64,000 nucleotides of DNA from Rhabdobacter roseus (GCF_014202275.1 NZ_JACHGF010000004.1:456928-520927); one strand, 5' to 3'; positions 8,285 to 17,880 are shown, numbered from the stretch's first letter. The notes: generated by a model from the sequence alone, not told the origin. Translations and numbers: made by a program.

Positions 8285-10717
8285 CTAAGCGTCGTTGTCG
8301 CCGCTGGCGGAGATTTTACCAAATTTATACTGGAAGGTAAGGCCTACAAAACGGTTGGTGCGCTGCCAGAGCGAATTTTGCAGGTAGGTGTCGGTCCGGA
8401 GCTCGCTCTGGTAAATGCGCGACAGAAAAATGTCCTGCACGTTGAAGGAGACCGTACCCCGGCGCTCGAGGACGTCCTTGCGAAGGCCCATGTTGGCAAT
8501 GAAAGTACCCTGGCGGGTTCCCTGCGCAATGGCCCGGGGGCCGTCGTAGTTGAGGTAGGCCGAAGCCCGCACGTTAAAAGGTAGTTGCATGAAGGCGTTC
8601 AGGTTGCCCGAGTAGCTCCAGGTTTGGTTGTCGATGTTGGCAATTTCCGAAACTACCTCACTCCGGAAAATACGTCCCGTCGCGTTGACCTTGATCTTCT
8701 CGCTGATTTGCCGGGAAAAGTCCGTCTCAAAGCCGTAGGCCATTTCCCGCCCTACGTTGTCGAAGCGCGAGTACGCAATCCCCTCTTCGTCGATGGTTCG
8801 AATGCGCGTAATGGCGTTGTTGGAGTAATCCACGAACATCGATGGGCCCCAGCCTCCTTTGTCTTTGTAGCTCGAGTAGCCCAGCTCGGCTTTGTGGGTA
8901 TATTCCGGCGTGAGGTTCGGGTTGCCGCTCTGGATGTTGCGCGGGTCCGAAATGTCCGTGAACGGATTGAGCCGATCGGCCTGCGGGCGTTGTACCCGGC
9001 GGCTATAATTAAGCTTCACCAGCGTTTCGTCGTCGAGTTTTCGGGACAGGGCCAGGGTAGGTACCAGGTACAGGAAATGGGCCTTGAAAGATTGCTGACG
9101 GCTGATCTGATTGATGTGTTGGGTGGCGTCAGTGACGCGCAGGCCGCCCCGTATACCCCAGTCGCCGGTTTTTTGGGTGAAGGTCACGTAGCCGTTGTAG
9201 CTGGCGTCGCTGTACCCAAACTCATTGCTGGCGTTGGGATTGATCACAAACGTATCGGTGTCGGGAATATAGGTATAGAAGGCATTATTGGTAGTGCTGC
9301 TGTTCAGGCGGCTTCGCGCTCCTACCTCCAGCGTAGCTTTGGGCGTGATGGGCCAGGTGTAGTCGGCATTCAGAAAAAGCGCCTGCCGGTTATTCTGGCG
9401 CAGGCTTTGCTGCCGGAGGTCAAGCTCGTCCCAATCGCTCTGCTGGTCAAACTCCGAGCTACCGTTTGACTGCCCCTCGGAGTAGTTGGCCGTAAAGGTA
9501 AAGACGTGATCCTTGTCGCTGAAAAGATGGCGGTAATCCAGGTTGGCGTTGACGTTGTTGCCGCGTGAATTTCCGTTCGAGAGGCGGTCAAACTGCTGGA
9601 TGAGCTCGCCATTCGGCAAGCGTGTTTCGTTGTGGTAGAAGTTACGGTTGTGATTTTGATCCTGCGAGTAGTTCACCACCACCCCCAGGCTGTTTTGCTC
9701 ATCGAAGTCGTAGTTGACGCCCAGCCGCCCGAACAGGCTCGTGTTGCCGTCTTGTCCGTTTCCGTTCTGGTCCAGCCGGGTAGTGGTTTCGCCCAGGTAG
9801 TTTTCGCGCTGGAGCGTACGCCGGAAAAACCACTTGCGCTGCTGCGCGCTGCCCGACGCCCGGAGGCCCCATTTGCCTTCTTTATGGTTGATATAGCCTG
9901 AGCCATTGTTATTCCAGTTGTTACCCAAAGTACCCCGCAGGTTGCCGTTGGTACCTTTGATGCGGCTCTTGCGCGTGATGATGTCAATAACGCCCGAGGC
10001 CCCTTCGCCCTCGTACTTGGCGGAGGGGGTCGTCATGACGTCGATGCGCTCAATCAGCTCCGCCGGAAACGATTGAAGTACCGTGGGTAGGTCATTCCCG
10101 TACAGCGACGAAGGCTTCCCGTCGATCAGAACCACCACATTACCTTTGCCGCGCAGCATCGGGTTGCCGTTTTCGTCCAGCGACACCGAAGGTACCTTTT
10201 CCAGGAGCTCGCTCACGTTATTGCTCGTAGCCAGCAGATCCTTCCCTACGTTCACAATCTTTTTGTCAATGTCGTTCACAATCATGGTTTTTTCACCGCG
10301 TACCACCACTTCACTCAGCTCCTGGGCCGAGGCCGTGAGGCCAATAACCCCCAGGTCGGTGGTGCCGGCCTCGGTCGCTATGCTTACGTTGGAGACAAAG
10401 CGGGTATCATACCCCACAGTAGTGATGCGCAAGATGTAGTTGCCCGGAGGTACTTCTGGAATAGAGAACACACCGTTTTCATCGGCCATCACGCCGCTTA
10501 CGGCCGTCGAGTCGGTACGGAGCAGGGCCACTGTGGCAAAGCTGGCGGGGGTATTTTTGGCGGCATCTACCACTTTTCCAATGACCTTCACCAAGTCTTT
10601 GGTTTCCTTGGCGGTCGCCGTTGTTGTATGAATAGTCGGGGGAGTTTCAGCGTACGTGCCCGGCCCTGCGGCCAGCATTCCTACCAGTCCTAGTACTTTA
10701 AATCCAGTTCTCACAAG
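8285..10717 (-). CDS. TonB-dependent receptor with carboxypeptidase-like regulatory domain (outer membrane beta-barrel family)
   Basis: About 810 aa. After a signal peptide (ending near PGTYAE) comes a carboxypeptidase-D-like domain (VIGKVVDAAKNTPASFATVALL with PPGNYILRITTVGYDT). A plug domain follows (ELSEVVVRGEKTMI, LLEKVPSVSLDENGNPMLRG, VVLIDGKPSSLYG, RIDVMTTPSAKYEGEGASGVIDII), then a beta-barrel with the Bacteroidota pattern RRVQRPQADRLNPF. This places it among outer membrane beta-barrel proteins related to TonB receptors. No ATG is available at the start; GTG at 10717 gives a good signal peptide and TTG at 10723 is the alternative. No ligand is indicated and there is no SusD partner. It converges on the CBS gene at the shared terminator at 8211. 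Confidence 0.85.
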   Translation of the reverse strand, partial: LVRTGFKVLGLVGMLAAGPGTYAETPPTIHTTTATAKETKDLVKVIGKVVDAAKNTPASFATVALLRTDSTAVSGVMADENGVFSIPEVPPGNYILRITTVGYDTRFVSNVSIATEAGTTDLGVIGLTASAQELSEVVVRGEKTMIVNDIDKKIVNVGKDLLATSNNVSELLEKVPSVSLDENGNPMLRGKGNVVVLIDGKPSSLYGNDLPTVLQSFPAELIERIDVMTTPSAKYEGEGASGVIDIITRKSRIKGTNGNLRGTLGNNWNNNGSGYINHKEGKWGLRASGSAQQRKWFFRRTLQRENYLGETTTRLDQNGNGQDGNTSLFGRLGVNYDFDEQNSLGVVVNYSQDQNHNRNFYHNETRLPNGELIQQFDRLSNGNSRGNNVNANLDYRHLFSDKDHVFTFTANYSEGQSNGSSEFDQQSDWDELDLRQQSLRQNNRQALFLNADYTWPITPKATLEVGARSRLNSSTTNNAFYTYIPDTDTFVINPNASNEFGYSDASYNGYVTFTQKTGDWGIRGGLRVTDATQHINQISRQQSFKAHFLYLVPTLALSRKLDDETLVKLNYSRRVQRPQADRLNPFTDISDPRNIQSGNPNLTPEYTHKAELGYSSYKDKGGWGPSMFVDYSNNAITRIRTIDEEGIAYSRFDNVGREMAYGFETDFSRQISEKIKVNATGRIFRSEVVSEIANIDNQTWSYSGNLNAFMQLPFNVRASAYLNYDGPRAIAQGTRQGTFIANMGLRKDVLERRGTVSFNVQDIFLSRIYQSELRTDTYLQNSLWQRTNRFVGLTFQYKFGKISASGDNDA

Positions 10718-11105
10718 CAACAATTTTATTTTTCAGAATTAATTGACCATTCAGAAGCCTTGCGCACACGGATACCTGCTCCACTCAGGATTGGATAGGG
10801 TATGTACCTGATGCTTCCGCCCCGGAGGAGGTTTTACCCTCAAGAGACGAAATCATGCGGCGACTGGCTTTAGTGGGGGGATGACTAAATAAGAAAAGTC
10901 CAATATCCGAATTTATACCTACACTTCATAATGAAATAGGAAAAAAATAAGAATAAGGGTACTTTTCCAAGAAATTATTTTCATTTAATAGGTACTCAAG
11001 GTACTTACAATCTATAAAGTACCTTCCCCCAAACGCTTTACGGCCTTTCGTTGTTGTAAAGCCAGCAAATAGCCCTAACGACCACGGTATAAAGCTGAAA
11101 AATAA
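10718..11105. other. Intergenic region between divergent genes (388 bp)
   Basis: A spacer between the TonB receptor (minus) and msrB (plus). It is AT-rich from 10860 to 11020 and contains several GGTACTT/AAGTACC words. No coding frame, RNA gene or strong hairpin was recognised; promoters for both flanking genes are expected here. Confidence 0.45.
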
Positions 11106-11543
11106 ATGAACTGGAACGACGTACTAAAATATGCTACCGAAGGTAGTCCTACTCCCCCGCAACGGGTCGAGAAAAGTGAAGCTGCGTGGAAAGCGCAGCT
11201 AAGTGCGGAAGAGTACTACATCATTCGCCAGAAAGGTACCGAGCGGGCTTTTACGGGAGAGTACTGCGAGCGGCACGAGCCGGGGCTTTACGCCTGCCGG
11301 GCCTGCGGCACGCCGCTATTTGACTCTACGGTCAAGTTTGAGTCGGGCACGGGTTGGCCGAGCTTCACCGAGCCCGTGGCGCCGGAGGTAATTCAGTACG
11401 ACCTGGACACCAGCTACGGAATGCAGCGGGTAGAGGTGATGTGCAACGTATGCGATGGCCACCTGGGGCACGTATTCCCGGATGGCCCGGCCCCTTCGGG
11501 CTTGCGGTTTTGTATCAATTCGGCTTCTATTCAAAAAATATAA
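11106..11543 (+). CDS. msrB: Peptide-methionine (R)-S-oxide reductase MsrB
   Basis: 145 aa, the usual size for a free-standing MsrB. It shows the whole family signature: the two zinc-binding CxxC pairs (CRACGTPLFDS and CNVCDGHLGHVFPDGP), the GTGWPSF substrate loop, and the catalytic cysteine in RFCINSASI near the C-terminus. The enzyme reduces the R-epimer of methionine sulfoxide in oxidised proteins using thioredoxin. There is no signal peptide, so it is cytoplasmic. The gene is followed after about 95 bp by pyrD on the same strand, but a separate -7 box before pyrD argues for independent transcription. Confidence 0.95.
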   Translation: MNWNDVLKYATEGSPTPPQRVEKSEAAWKAQLSAEEYYIIRQKGTERAFTGEYCERHEPGLYACRACGTPLFDSTVKFESGTGWPSFTEPVAPEVIQYDLDTSYGMQRVEVMCNVCDGHLGHVFPDGPAPSGLRFCINSASIQKI

Positions 11544-11626
11544 TGCGCTAATCATAGAAAGGGAAAACCCGTACTCGTACGCTAAAAAATAAAGGACATT
11601 CCGCTTACCACTTGCTTTGAACCGTG

Positions 11627-11634
11627 TACCTTTG
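11627..11634 (+). promoter_or_regulatory. Candidate -7 box (TAnnTTTG) for pyrD
   Basis: TACCTTTG matches the Bacteroidota sigma-factor -7 consensus TAnnTTTG and ends only 4 nt before the pyrD ATG at 11639. A start site at the usual distance would fall at or next to the ATG, suggesting a leaderless or nearly leaderless mRNA. No well-spaced -33 TTTG is obvious. Confidence 0.45.
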
Positions 11635-11638
11635 CGGA

Positions 11639-12673
11639 ATGTACAAGTACCTTCTCTTACCCATCCTGTTCCTGTTTGATGCCGAGCGCGTCCACCATTT
11701 TGTGTGTGATGTACTACGGTTTGTGTACCGGCTTCCGCTGGTACCGGCCTTGCTTCGGAAGCTTTATACCTTCGAGCATCCATCGCTGGTGCAGGAGGTA
11801 GCGGGGCTGCGGTTTAAAAACCCCATTGGCCTGGCGGCGGGCTTCGACAAAAATGCCGAGCTGGTGGACGAAATGGCCGCGCTGGGGTTTGGTTACGTTG
11901 AGATAGGTACCGTAACGCCCCGGCCGCAGTCGGGCAACGATCGGCCCCGCTTGTTTCGCCTCAAAGCCGACCAGGGCCTCATCAACCGGATGGGCTTCAA
12001 TAACAAGGGAGCGGGCGTAGCGGCCGCCAAGCTGCGCTACCGTCAGTCGGATATACTCGTGGGGGGGAACATCGGCAAGAACAAAGATACCCCCAACGAA
12101 CGCGCCCTGGACGACTACCTGGAGTGCTTTCGGGCGCTGTATGACGCCGTAGACTACTTCGTCGTGAACGTCAGCTCACCCAATACGCCCGGCCTGCGGG
12201 AGCTGCAGGAAAAAGAGCCGCTCACGCAGCTACTTCGGGAGCTTCAGGCGCTGAATACCTCGCAACCCAAACCGAAACCGATCTTCCTGAAGATAGCCCC
12301 AGACCTGAACCTAAGCCAGTTGGACGACATCGTCGCGATCGTGAAGGGGTCGGGCATTGCGGGGGTAATCGCCACCAATACCACCATTGGGCGCAAAGGA
12401 TTACACACGCCCGCCGCCGAAGTGGAAAAAATCGGAGCGGGTGGGCTGAGCGGTCAGCCACTCAGGTACCATTCCACGGAAGTAATTCGTTACCTTTGTG
12501 CCAAATCCGAAAACGCCTTTCCCGTGATCGGTGTAGGGGGTATCGCCTCCCCGTCCGACCTGCTTGAAAAACGGAAAGCGGGGGCGGCCCTGTTTCAAGT
12601 GTATACGGGCTTCATCTACGAAGGCCCCGGACTCGCCCGCCGCCTTTGTAAGGCGTTGGTTTCGCAAGCTTGA
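11639..12673 (+). CDS. pyrD: Quinone-dependent dihydroorotate dehydrogenase (class 2)
   Basis: 344 aa from the ATG at 11639. It oxidises dihydroorotate to orotate in pyrimidine synthesis and passes electrons to membrane quinones through FMN. Class 2 features are visible: a hydrophobic N-terminal helix (YLLLPILFLFDAERVHHFV) for membrane contact, NPIGLAAGFDKNAE, the signature NVSSPNTPGLRELQ with the catalytic serine region, KIAPDL, ATNTTIGR, and the FMN phosphate site GVGGI near the end. An in-frame GTG at 11624 would add five residues but overlaps the -7 box, so the ATG is preferred. Confidence 0.95.
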   Translation: MYKYLLLPILFLFDAERVHHFVCDVLRFVYRLPLVPALLRKLYTFEHPSLVQEVAGLRFKNPIGLAAGFDKNAELVDEMAALGFGYVEIGTVTPRPQSGNDRPRLFRLKADQGLINRMGFNNKGAGVAAAKLRYRQSDILVGGNIGKNKDTPNERALDDYLECFRALYDAVDYFVVNVSSPNTPGLRELQEKEPLTQLLRELQALNTSQPKPKPIFLKIAPDLNLSQLDDIVAIVKGSGIAGVIATNTTIGRKGLHTPAAEVEKIGAGGLSGQPLRYHSTEVIRYLCAKSENAFPVIGVGGIASPSDLLEKRKAGAALFQVYTGFIYEGPGLARRLCKALVSQA

Positions 12674-12729
12674 CCCTCAACGTTTTTATCTAGCAGTATA
12701 GCCATTGTGAGTATTAGACTACAGCCGTA

Positions 12730-15225
12730 ATGTCCGAAAAGCCACCCCGAGGAAACACGCATCGACAGAAAGCACCGAAGGTAAACCAAGCGGCAGGCCA
12801 ATTATCGTTCGACTGGAGACAAATTGTATCCAGCCCGAAGAGCATTCTGGCCTGGGGTACTTTCCTGATGCTGCTCGGCTTGTTACTGGAAATAGCCTTT
12901 CTTTCGTATATTTTTACCGGCACCGCTGACCAAAGCGTCGTAGACGCGCTGGGTGAGGAGCCCGTGCGTCACGTGGGCCGTCAGACCCGAAATCTGCTGG
13001 GACTTTTTGGGGCGACGGCATCGCAGATTTTCGTTTATCGCTGGTTTGGCGTAGCGGCCCTGGCGTTGCCCCTGGTACCTTTCTTCTCGGGCTGGAAGCT
13101 GGTTTTCGGAACGGAGCCGTTGCCGCTGGCGCGCACTACCCAGGAAATCGTTTTCTATACTTTATGGATCAGTGTCCTTATGGGGTACATTGTGCTCATG
13201 AGCGGGACCGAGCAGCGCCTGAGCTTTTTGTCGGGAGGGTTTGGGTACGAAGTCAATACGCTACTTTTCGATCTGCTACGCTGGGGTAGTATTCTGGTCA
13301 TTGTGTTCGTGCTGTTCGTATTTGTGGTGTATTTCTATAATGTATCTTCTCCCGAGCGCTGGGGACAAAGTACCTCCTCGCCCTTGGAGACTGCGGTAGA
13401 TGCCGAGCCCGCCGGGCCGACGACCGTAGTTGTGGAAGAGGAGGAAGAAAAACCAGCCCCTGCACTGACCAGTCTGCGGGCCGTGATGGAAGATACCTAC
13501 GATGATGACGAGGACGTGCTCGACCCGGAGGAAGAGCAAGTACCACCCGCACCCGTGGTAGGTTTGGAAGTACCCTTTCAGCCCGAGCTAGAAATAGCTC
13601 CCGCGAACGCACTTCGCCTGGAGCTGGAAGTAGAGGAAGTACCTTTGCTGCCCGTAGAAGAGGAACCCGAAGGAGATGACATCAGCGAGCGGGTACTGCG
13701 GGAATTCGGGCAGTACGACCCCACAATCGACCTCCCCGCGTACCAATTCCCGACGGTGGATTTGCTGAACGAAATCAGTGATAACCATCAGGAGAAAGTG
13801 TCGCAGGATGAACTGGAAAGCAACAAGGAGCGCATCGTGGAGACCCTGAAGAGCTACGGAATCAACATTGCCAAGATCAAAGCGACCATTGGCCCTACCG
13901 TAACGCTCTACGAAATAGTACCCGAAGCGGGGGTACGTATCTCTAAAATCCAGAACCTGGAAAAAGACATTGCGCTGAGTCTGGCGGCTCTGGGTATCCG
14001 CATCATCGCGCCCATGCCGGGGCGGGGTACCATTGGTATTGAAGTACCTAACAAAAACCGCGAGACGGTTTTCATCCGCTCGGTATTGGGTAGTGAGCGT
14101 TTTCAGAAAAGTACCTACGACCTGCCCATCGTGCTGGGCAAAACGGTCTCGAACGAAATTCATATCGTCGACCTGGCCAAGATGCCTCACCTGCTCATGG
14201 CCGGAGCTACCGGCCAGGGCAAGTCGGTGGGATTGAACGTCATCCTGGCTTCGCTCATTTACAAAAAACACCCGGCCCAGCTAAAGTTTGTTTTGGTAGA
14301 TCCCAAAAAAGTGGAGCTCACGCTGTTTAACAAACTCGAGCGGCACTACCTGGCCAAACTACCCAACAGCGAGGAAGCGATCATTACCGATACCAAAAAG
14401 GTAATTTATACGCTCAATTCGCTCTGTATCGAGATGGACTCACGCTATGACCTGCTGAAAGAAGCGGCCGTGCGGAACCTGAAAGAGTACAATGCGAAGT
14501 TTGTGCAGCGGCGCCTGAACCCGGAGAAAGGCCACCGGTTCCTGCCCTACATTGTGCTGGTGATCGACGAGCTCGCCGACCTCATGATGACCGCCGGCAA
14601 GGAAGTAGAGACGCCTATTGCGCGCCTGGCGCAGCTGGCGCGGGCGGTAGGCATCCACCTGGTGGTGGCTACACAGCGGCCTTCGGTCAAGGTGATCACG
14701 GGTTTGATCAAGGCCAACTTCCCGGCGCGGTTGTCTTTCCGGGTAACCTCCAGCATCGACTCCCGTACCATCCTCGACACCGGCGGAGCCGAGCAGCTGG
14801 TAGGGCAGGGGGATATGTTGCTGGCCATCAACTCCGACATTATCCGGTTGCAGTGTCCCTTCATCGATACGCGCGAAATCGAAGATGTTTGTGACTTTAT
14901 TGGCAGCCAGCGGGGCTATGAGAGCGCCTACGCCCTGCCCGAATACGAGGGCGACGAAGCGAGTGAAGGACGCGCCGAGCTGGATGCCGAAGACTTTGAC
15001 CCGCTGCTGGGCGAAGCCGCCCGCCTACTGGTGGCACATCAGCAGGGAAGTACCTCCCTCATCCAGCGAAAAATGAAGCTGGGCTACAACCGGGCGGGAC
15101 GCATCGTGGACCAGCTGGAGATCACGGGCATCGTAGGGCCCTTTACAGGAAGCAAGGCACGGGATGTACTTTTCCACGATCTGGAAAGTCTGGAGCAGCA
15201 CCTGCGGTCGCTGGGGATTGCCTAA
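12730..15225 (+). CDS. ftsK: DNA translocase FtsK/SpoIIIE
   Basis: 831 aa, full length for the Bacteroidota form. Four N-terminal membrane helices (about residues 36-60, 90-112, 130-150, 176-200) anchor it at the division septum. A long acidic linker follows (runs such as VVVEEEEEKPAP), then the FtsK alpha and motor domains with Walker A (GATGQGKSVGLN) and Walker B (IVLVIDELADLMM). The last 65 residues form the winged-helix gamma domain (GSTSLIQRKMKLGYNRAGRIVDQLE) that reads the chromosomal polarity sequence (KOPS). It pumps chromosome dimers or lagging DNA across the septum and activates XerCD at dif. The outer-membrane carrier gene follows on the same strand about 155 bp later, an order common in Bacteroidota. 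Confidence 0.95.
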   Translation: MSEKPPRGNTHRQKAPKVNQAAGQLSFDWRQIVSSPKSILAWGTFLMLLGLLLEIAFLSYIFTGTADQSVVDALGEEPVRHVGRQTRNLLGLFGATASQIFVYRWFGVAALALPLVPFFSGWKLVFGTEPLPLARTTQEIVFYTLWISVLMGYIVLMSGTEQRLSFLSGGFGYEVNTLLFDLLRWGSILVIVFVLFVFVVYFYNVSSPERWGQSTSSPLETAVDAEPAGPTTVVVEEEEEKPAPALTSLRAVMEDTYDDDEDVLDPEEEQVPPAPVVGLEVPFQPELEIAPANALRLELEVEEVPLLPVEEEPEGDDISERVLREFGQYDPTIDLPAYQFPTVDLLNEISDNHQEKVSQDELESNKERIVETLKSYGINIAKIKATIGPTVTLYEIVPEAGVRISKIQNLEKDIALSLAALGIRIIAPMPGRGTIGIEVPNKNRETVFIRSVLGSERFQKSTYDLPIVLGKTVSNEIHIVDLAKMPHLLMAGATGQGKSVGLNVILASLIYKKHPAQLKFVLVDPKKVELTLFNKLERHYLAKLPNSEEAIITDTKKVIYTLNSLCIEMDSRYDLLKEAAVRNLKEYNAKFVQRRLNPEKGHRFLPYIVLVIDELADLMMTAGKEVETPIARLAQLARAVGIHLVVATQRPSVKVITGLIKANFPARLSFRVTSSIDSRTILDTGGAEQLVGQGDMLLAINSDIIRLQCPFIDTREIEDVCDFIGSQRGYESAYALPEYEGDEASEGRAELDAEDFDPLLGEAARLLVAHQQGSTSLIQRKMKLGYNRAGRIVDQLEITGIVGPFTGSKARDVLFHDLESLEQHLRSLGIA

Positions 15226-15381
15226 GGTACTTCATGGCCATTCCGAGAGGACTGAAACATCCCAAGGGGTACTTGCGTTTAAACTTTGGGCAGGCGGCGT
15301 AGTCCAACGGAGCGAATGAGGAAGTACCTACCCCGTGTTATACAGAAAACCATAATCAATCTTTTATTTATTTACATACAC

Positions 15382-16029
15382 ATGAAAAGTAAAATCGTTT
15401 TTTTAATGCTGGTATTGGTGGGAGCAATGGCCGTCATGGTGGAGCCAACCCAGGCGCAGAATGATAAAAAAGCGGCGGAGATTCTGGATGCGATGAGCAA
15501 TAAGTACAAGAATATGAAGTCGTTTCGGGCGCAATTTACCTATAGTCCCGAGGGAGGCAAATCCATGAAAGGGGACGCCACGGTGAAAGGCACGAAGTTT
15601 CGCCTGAAAATGGCCGGACAAGAGATCTTCAACGACGGAAGTACCATGGCGACCTACATCAAGGAAACCAACGAAGTAAACCTGCAAGACTTCGACCCCA
15701 GCGAAACCGGTGACCTTAACCCTACGCAGATCTATACCGCGTACAAGAAGGGCTTTAAGTACCGCTTTGTGCAGGAAGTAAAGGAAGGCGCTCAAACCTA
15801 CGAAGTAGTAGAGCTACAACCTACGGGAAAAAATAGCCAGGTAGCGAAGGTGGAGATTCGGGTTAATAAAAACGATAAGTCCATCAAAAGCTGGAAAATT
15901 ACCCAAAAAAGCGGACAACAAGTGACCTACCGGGTCGACAATTTTGAGCCCGAAGTCAACGTGGCCGATAGCCATTTTGCTTTCAACCCTAAGCAATACC
16001 CCGGCGTGGAAGTAGTGGATCTTCGGTAA
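15382..16029 (+). CDS. LolA-family outer membrane lipoprotein carrier
   Basis: 215 aa from the ATG at 15382, which begins a good signal peptide (MKSKIVFLMLVLVGAMAVMV, cleavage near AQND). Upstream in-frame codons back to 15286 lack signal-peptide character and are not expected to be translated. The mature part has the LolA pattern: ILDAMSNKYKNMKSFRAQF, a SMKGDATVKGTKFRLKM strand pair, YIKETNEVNLQDFDPSE, and VEIRVNKNDKSIKSWKI. LolA carries lipoproteins across the periplasm. The position just after ftsK resembles the ftsK-lolA order of many bacteria, which supports this gene as the true carrier. It ends at a strong terminator. Confidence 0.85.
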   Translation: MKSKIVFLMLVLVGAMAVMVEPTQAQNDKKAAEILDAMSNKYKNMKSFRAQFTYSPEGGKSMKGDATVKGTKFRLKMAGQEIFNDGSTMATYIKETNEVNLQDFDPSETGDLNPTQIYTAYKKGFKYRFVQEVKEGAQTYEVVELQPTGKNSQVAKVEIRVNKNDKSIKSWKITQKSGQQVTYRVDNFEPEVNVADSHFAFNPKQYPGVEVVDLR

Positions 16030-16053
16030 AGGATTTTATTCATCATCGACAAG

Positions 16054-16096
16054 CAGAAACGCGGGCGGCCCAAAAGGTCGCCCGCGTTTCTGTTTT
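16054..16096. terminator. Intrinsic terminator between convergent lolA-like gene and purQ
   Basis: The stem CAGAAACGCGGGCG (16054-16067) pairs exactly with 16079-16092, extended inward by a G-T and two C-G pairs to a 5-nt loop. TTTT follows. It sits between two convergent genes and can serve the plus-strand gene. Confidence 0.9.
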
Positions 16097-16119
16097 AGCA
16101 GGGTACGTGGAAGGGTACC

Positions 16120-16809
16120 TTACACGAGTACATTCAGTACCTGCTCCAGGATGAGCTTGCCGTCGGTATTTCCCAACGCTTCGTCGGCGGCGCGCTCGGG
16201 GTGGGGCATTAGGCCGAATACATTACGGCTTTCGTTACAAATCCCCGCGATGTTTTCCAGGCTGCCGTTGGGGTTGGCGGCTTCGCTTACGTTTCCCTGG
16301 GCGTCGCAGTAGCGGAAAAGTACCTGCTCTTGGTCGTTGAGTTTCTTCAACGTATCCGCATCGGTAAAGTACCTACCTTCGGCGTGTGCAATGGGTACCC
16401 GGTAGGCACGTTCCTGATCCAACCCTGCCGTCAGCAACGACTGGTTCGTTTGGGCTTTGAGGTGAATATTGCGGCAGATAAATTTTTGCTCGATGTTGCG
16501 GAGCAGTACGCCCGGCAGCAAATGGGCTTCGCAAACGATCTGGAAACCGTTGCAGATGCCCATTACGTAGCCACCCCGTTTGGCGTGTTGAATCACCTCG
16601 TTCATGATGGGGGAGAAGCGGGAGATTGCCCCTGAACGCAGGTAATCTCCGTAGGAAAACCCACCGGGCAGGATAACGAAATCACACCCTTGCAAGTCGT
16701 GGTCTTTGTGCCACAATTTGATTACCTCTTGCCCCAGGTTGTGTTGAAGCGCAAAAACGGTATCATCGTCACAATTGGAACCAGGAAAAACTACTACTCC
16801 GAATTTCAT
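16120..16809 (-). CDS. purQ: Phosphoribosylformylglycinamidine synthase subunit PurQ (glutaminase)
   Basis: 229 aa, the usual PurQ length. It is a class I glutamine amidotransferase: KFGVVVFPGSNCDDDT at the start, the oxyanion region LPGGFSYGDYLRSGAI, the catalytic cysteine in MGICNGFQIV, and the His-Glu pair in MPHPERAADE near the end. PurQ supplies ammonia to PurL (with PurS) in the fourth step of purine synthesis; purL and purS are not in the window. It is monocistronic, with a candidate -7 box about 38 nt upstream. Confidence 0.95.
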   Translation of the reverse strand: MKFGVVVFPGSNCDDDTVFALQHNLGQEVIKLWHKDHDLQGCDFVILPGGFSYGDYLRSGAISRFSPIMNEVIQHAKRGGYVMGICNGFQIVCEAHLLPGVLLRNIEQKFICRNIHLKAQTNQSLLTAGLDQERAYRVPIAHAEGRYFTDADTLKKLNDQEQVLFRYCDAQGNVSEAANPNGSLENIAGICNESRNVFGLMPHPERAADEALGNTDGKLILEQVLNVLV

Positions 16810-16846
16810 ATCTTACTACAAAAAAATGGATGGGCTATTGATACGG

Positions 16847-16854
16847 CAAAGATA
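16847..16854 (-). promoter_or_regulatory. Candidate purQ promoter -7 box (TAnnTTTG)
   Basis: On the minus strand TATCTTTG matches TAnnTTTG. A TTTTG lies about 22 nt further upstream (16877-16881) and could be the -33 element, though the spacing is slightly long. The leader to the purQ ATG at 16809 would be roughly 30 nt. Confidence 0.5.
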
Positions 16855-16986
16855 ACAGTTTAGCCTGAGGAATTGGCAAAAGTGGCTCAATTCTAGGGCT
16901 AAATACCAGACGCCAGAGAACCATAAAGGCATATGGTTGGTAGTATACAGAGCGAAGTTTTGATTTTTTACATTAACTGAAGCACT

Positions 16987-17880
16987 ATGTGGTTGCCCGT
17001 TTCGGAATTCATTACCCCTATTATTAATAAACTGACCCTATGGTACAAAGGTGCCCTCTCGCTGGTACCCAACTTCATCCTGGCGGTTCTGGTCGTCGTC
17101 TTGTTTAGTTTTCTGGCCAAGTACGCCCGGCGGTTTGTTACCCGCATGATGAGACGGATGTCACACAATATTTCCCTCGTCAACCTGGTATCGGCGCTCA
17201 CGCGCGTAGTCATCGTCGCCGTCGGGCTGTTCTTTGCGCTGGGTATTCTGGGGCTGGACAAAACCGTGACTTCCCTGTTGGCCGGGGCCGGGGTTATTGC
17301 GCTGGCCATTGGGTTTGCGTTTCAGGACATTACCTCCAACTTCATCTCGGGTACTTTTATTGCCTTGCAGCGGCCCATCCGCATTGGTGACGTGGTCGAA
17401 ACGAAAGATTATTTTGGCAAGGTGAAATCCATTAATCTACGGTCGGTCATTATTGACAATTTCGCTGGTCAGGAAGTAGAGATTCCCAGTAAGGAAATAT
17501 TTCAGAACCCGATCAAGAACTTCTCCAAGTCGGGCGAGCGACGTATGCAGATCGACTGCGGTATTTCCTACAGCGACGACCTGGCGGAAGTACAGCGGGT
17601 GGCCGTAGCCGCCGTAGTGGCCCTGGACTTTGTCCGTACGGATAAGCCGGTCGAGCTGCACTTTACCGAATTCGGAGACAGCAGCATCAATTTTCTGCTG
17701 TGGTTCTGGCTGGACCAAACCAAGGCGGGTCCACCCCTGGCCAAAAGCGAAGCCATCAAAGCCATCAAAACGGCTTTTGACGCTCACGACATCAGCATTC
17801 CGTTTCCCATCCGTACGCTGGAGTTTACGCCTAACGCCAATAGTGTGGAGGTATCTATGCTCAGCGAGCAGGAAAAGTAA
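16987..17880 (+). CDS. Small-conductance mechanosensitive channel (MscS family)
   Basis: 297 aa with three N-terminal membrane helices (about residues 25-46, 66-88 and 90-112). The pore-lining third helix is glycine/alanine-rich (LLAGAGVIALAIGFAFQDITSNFISG), followed by the MscS beta domain (IRIGDVVETKDYFGKVKSINLRSV with NFAGQEVEIPSKEI) and the alpha/beta cytoplasmic vestibule (HDISIPFPIRTLEF). It opens under membrane tension to release solutes during osmotic downshock. The gene stands alone, and a 14-bp-stem hairpin follows its stop. Confidence 0.92.
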   Translation: MWLPVSEFITPIINKLTLWYKGALSLVPNFILAVLVVVLFSFLAKYARRFVTRMMRRMSHNISLVNLVSALTRVVIVAVGLFFALGILGLDKTVTSLLAGAGVIALAIGFAFQDITSNFISGTFIALQRPIRIGDVVETKDYFGKVKSINLRSVIIDNFAGQEVEIPSKEIFQNPIKNFSKSGERRMQIDCGISYSDDLAEVQRVAVAAVVALDFVRTDKPVELHFTEFGDSSINFLLWFWLDQTKAGPPLAKSEAIKAIKTAFDAHDISIPFPIRTLEFTPNANSVEVSMLSEQEK

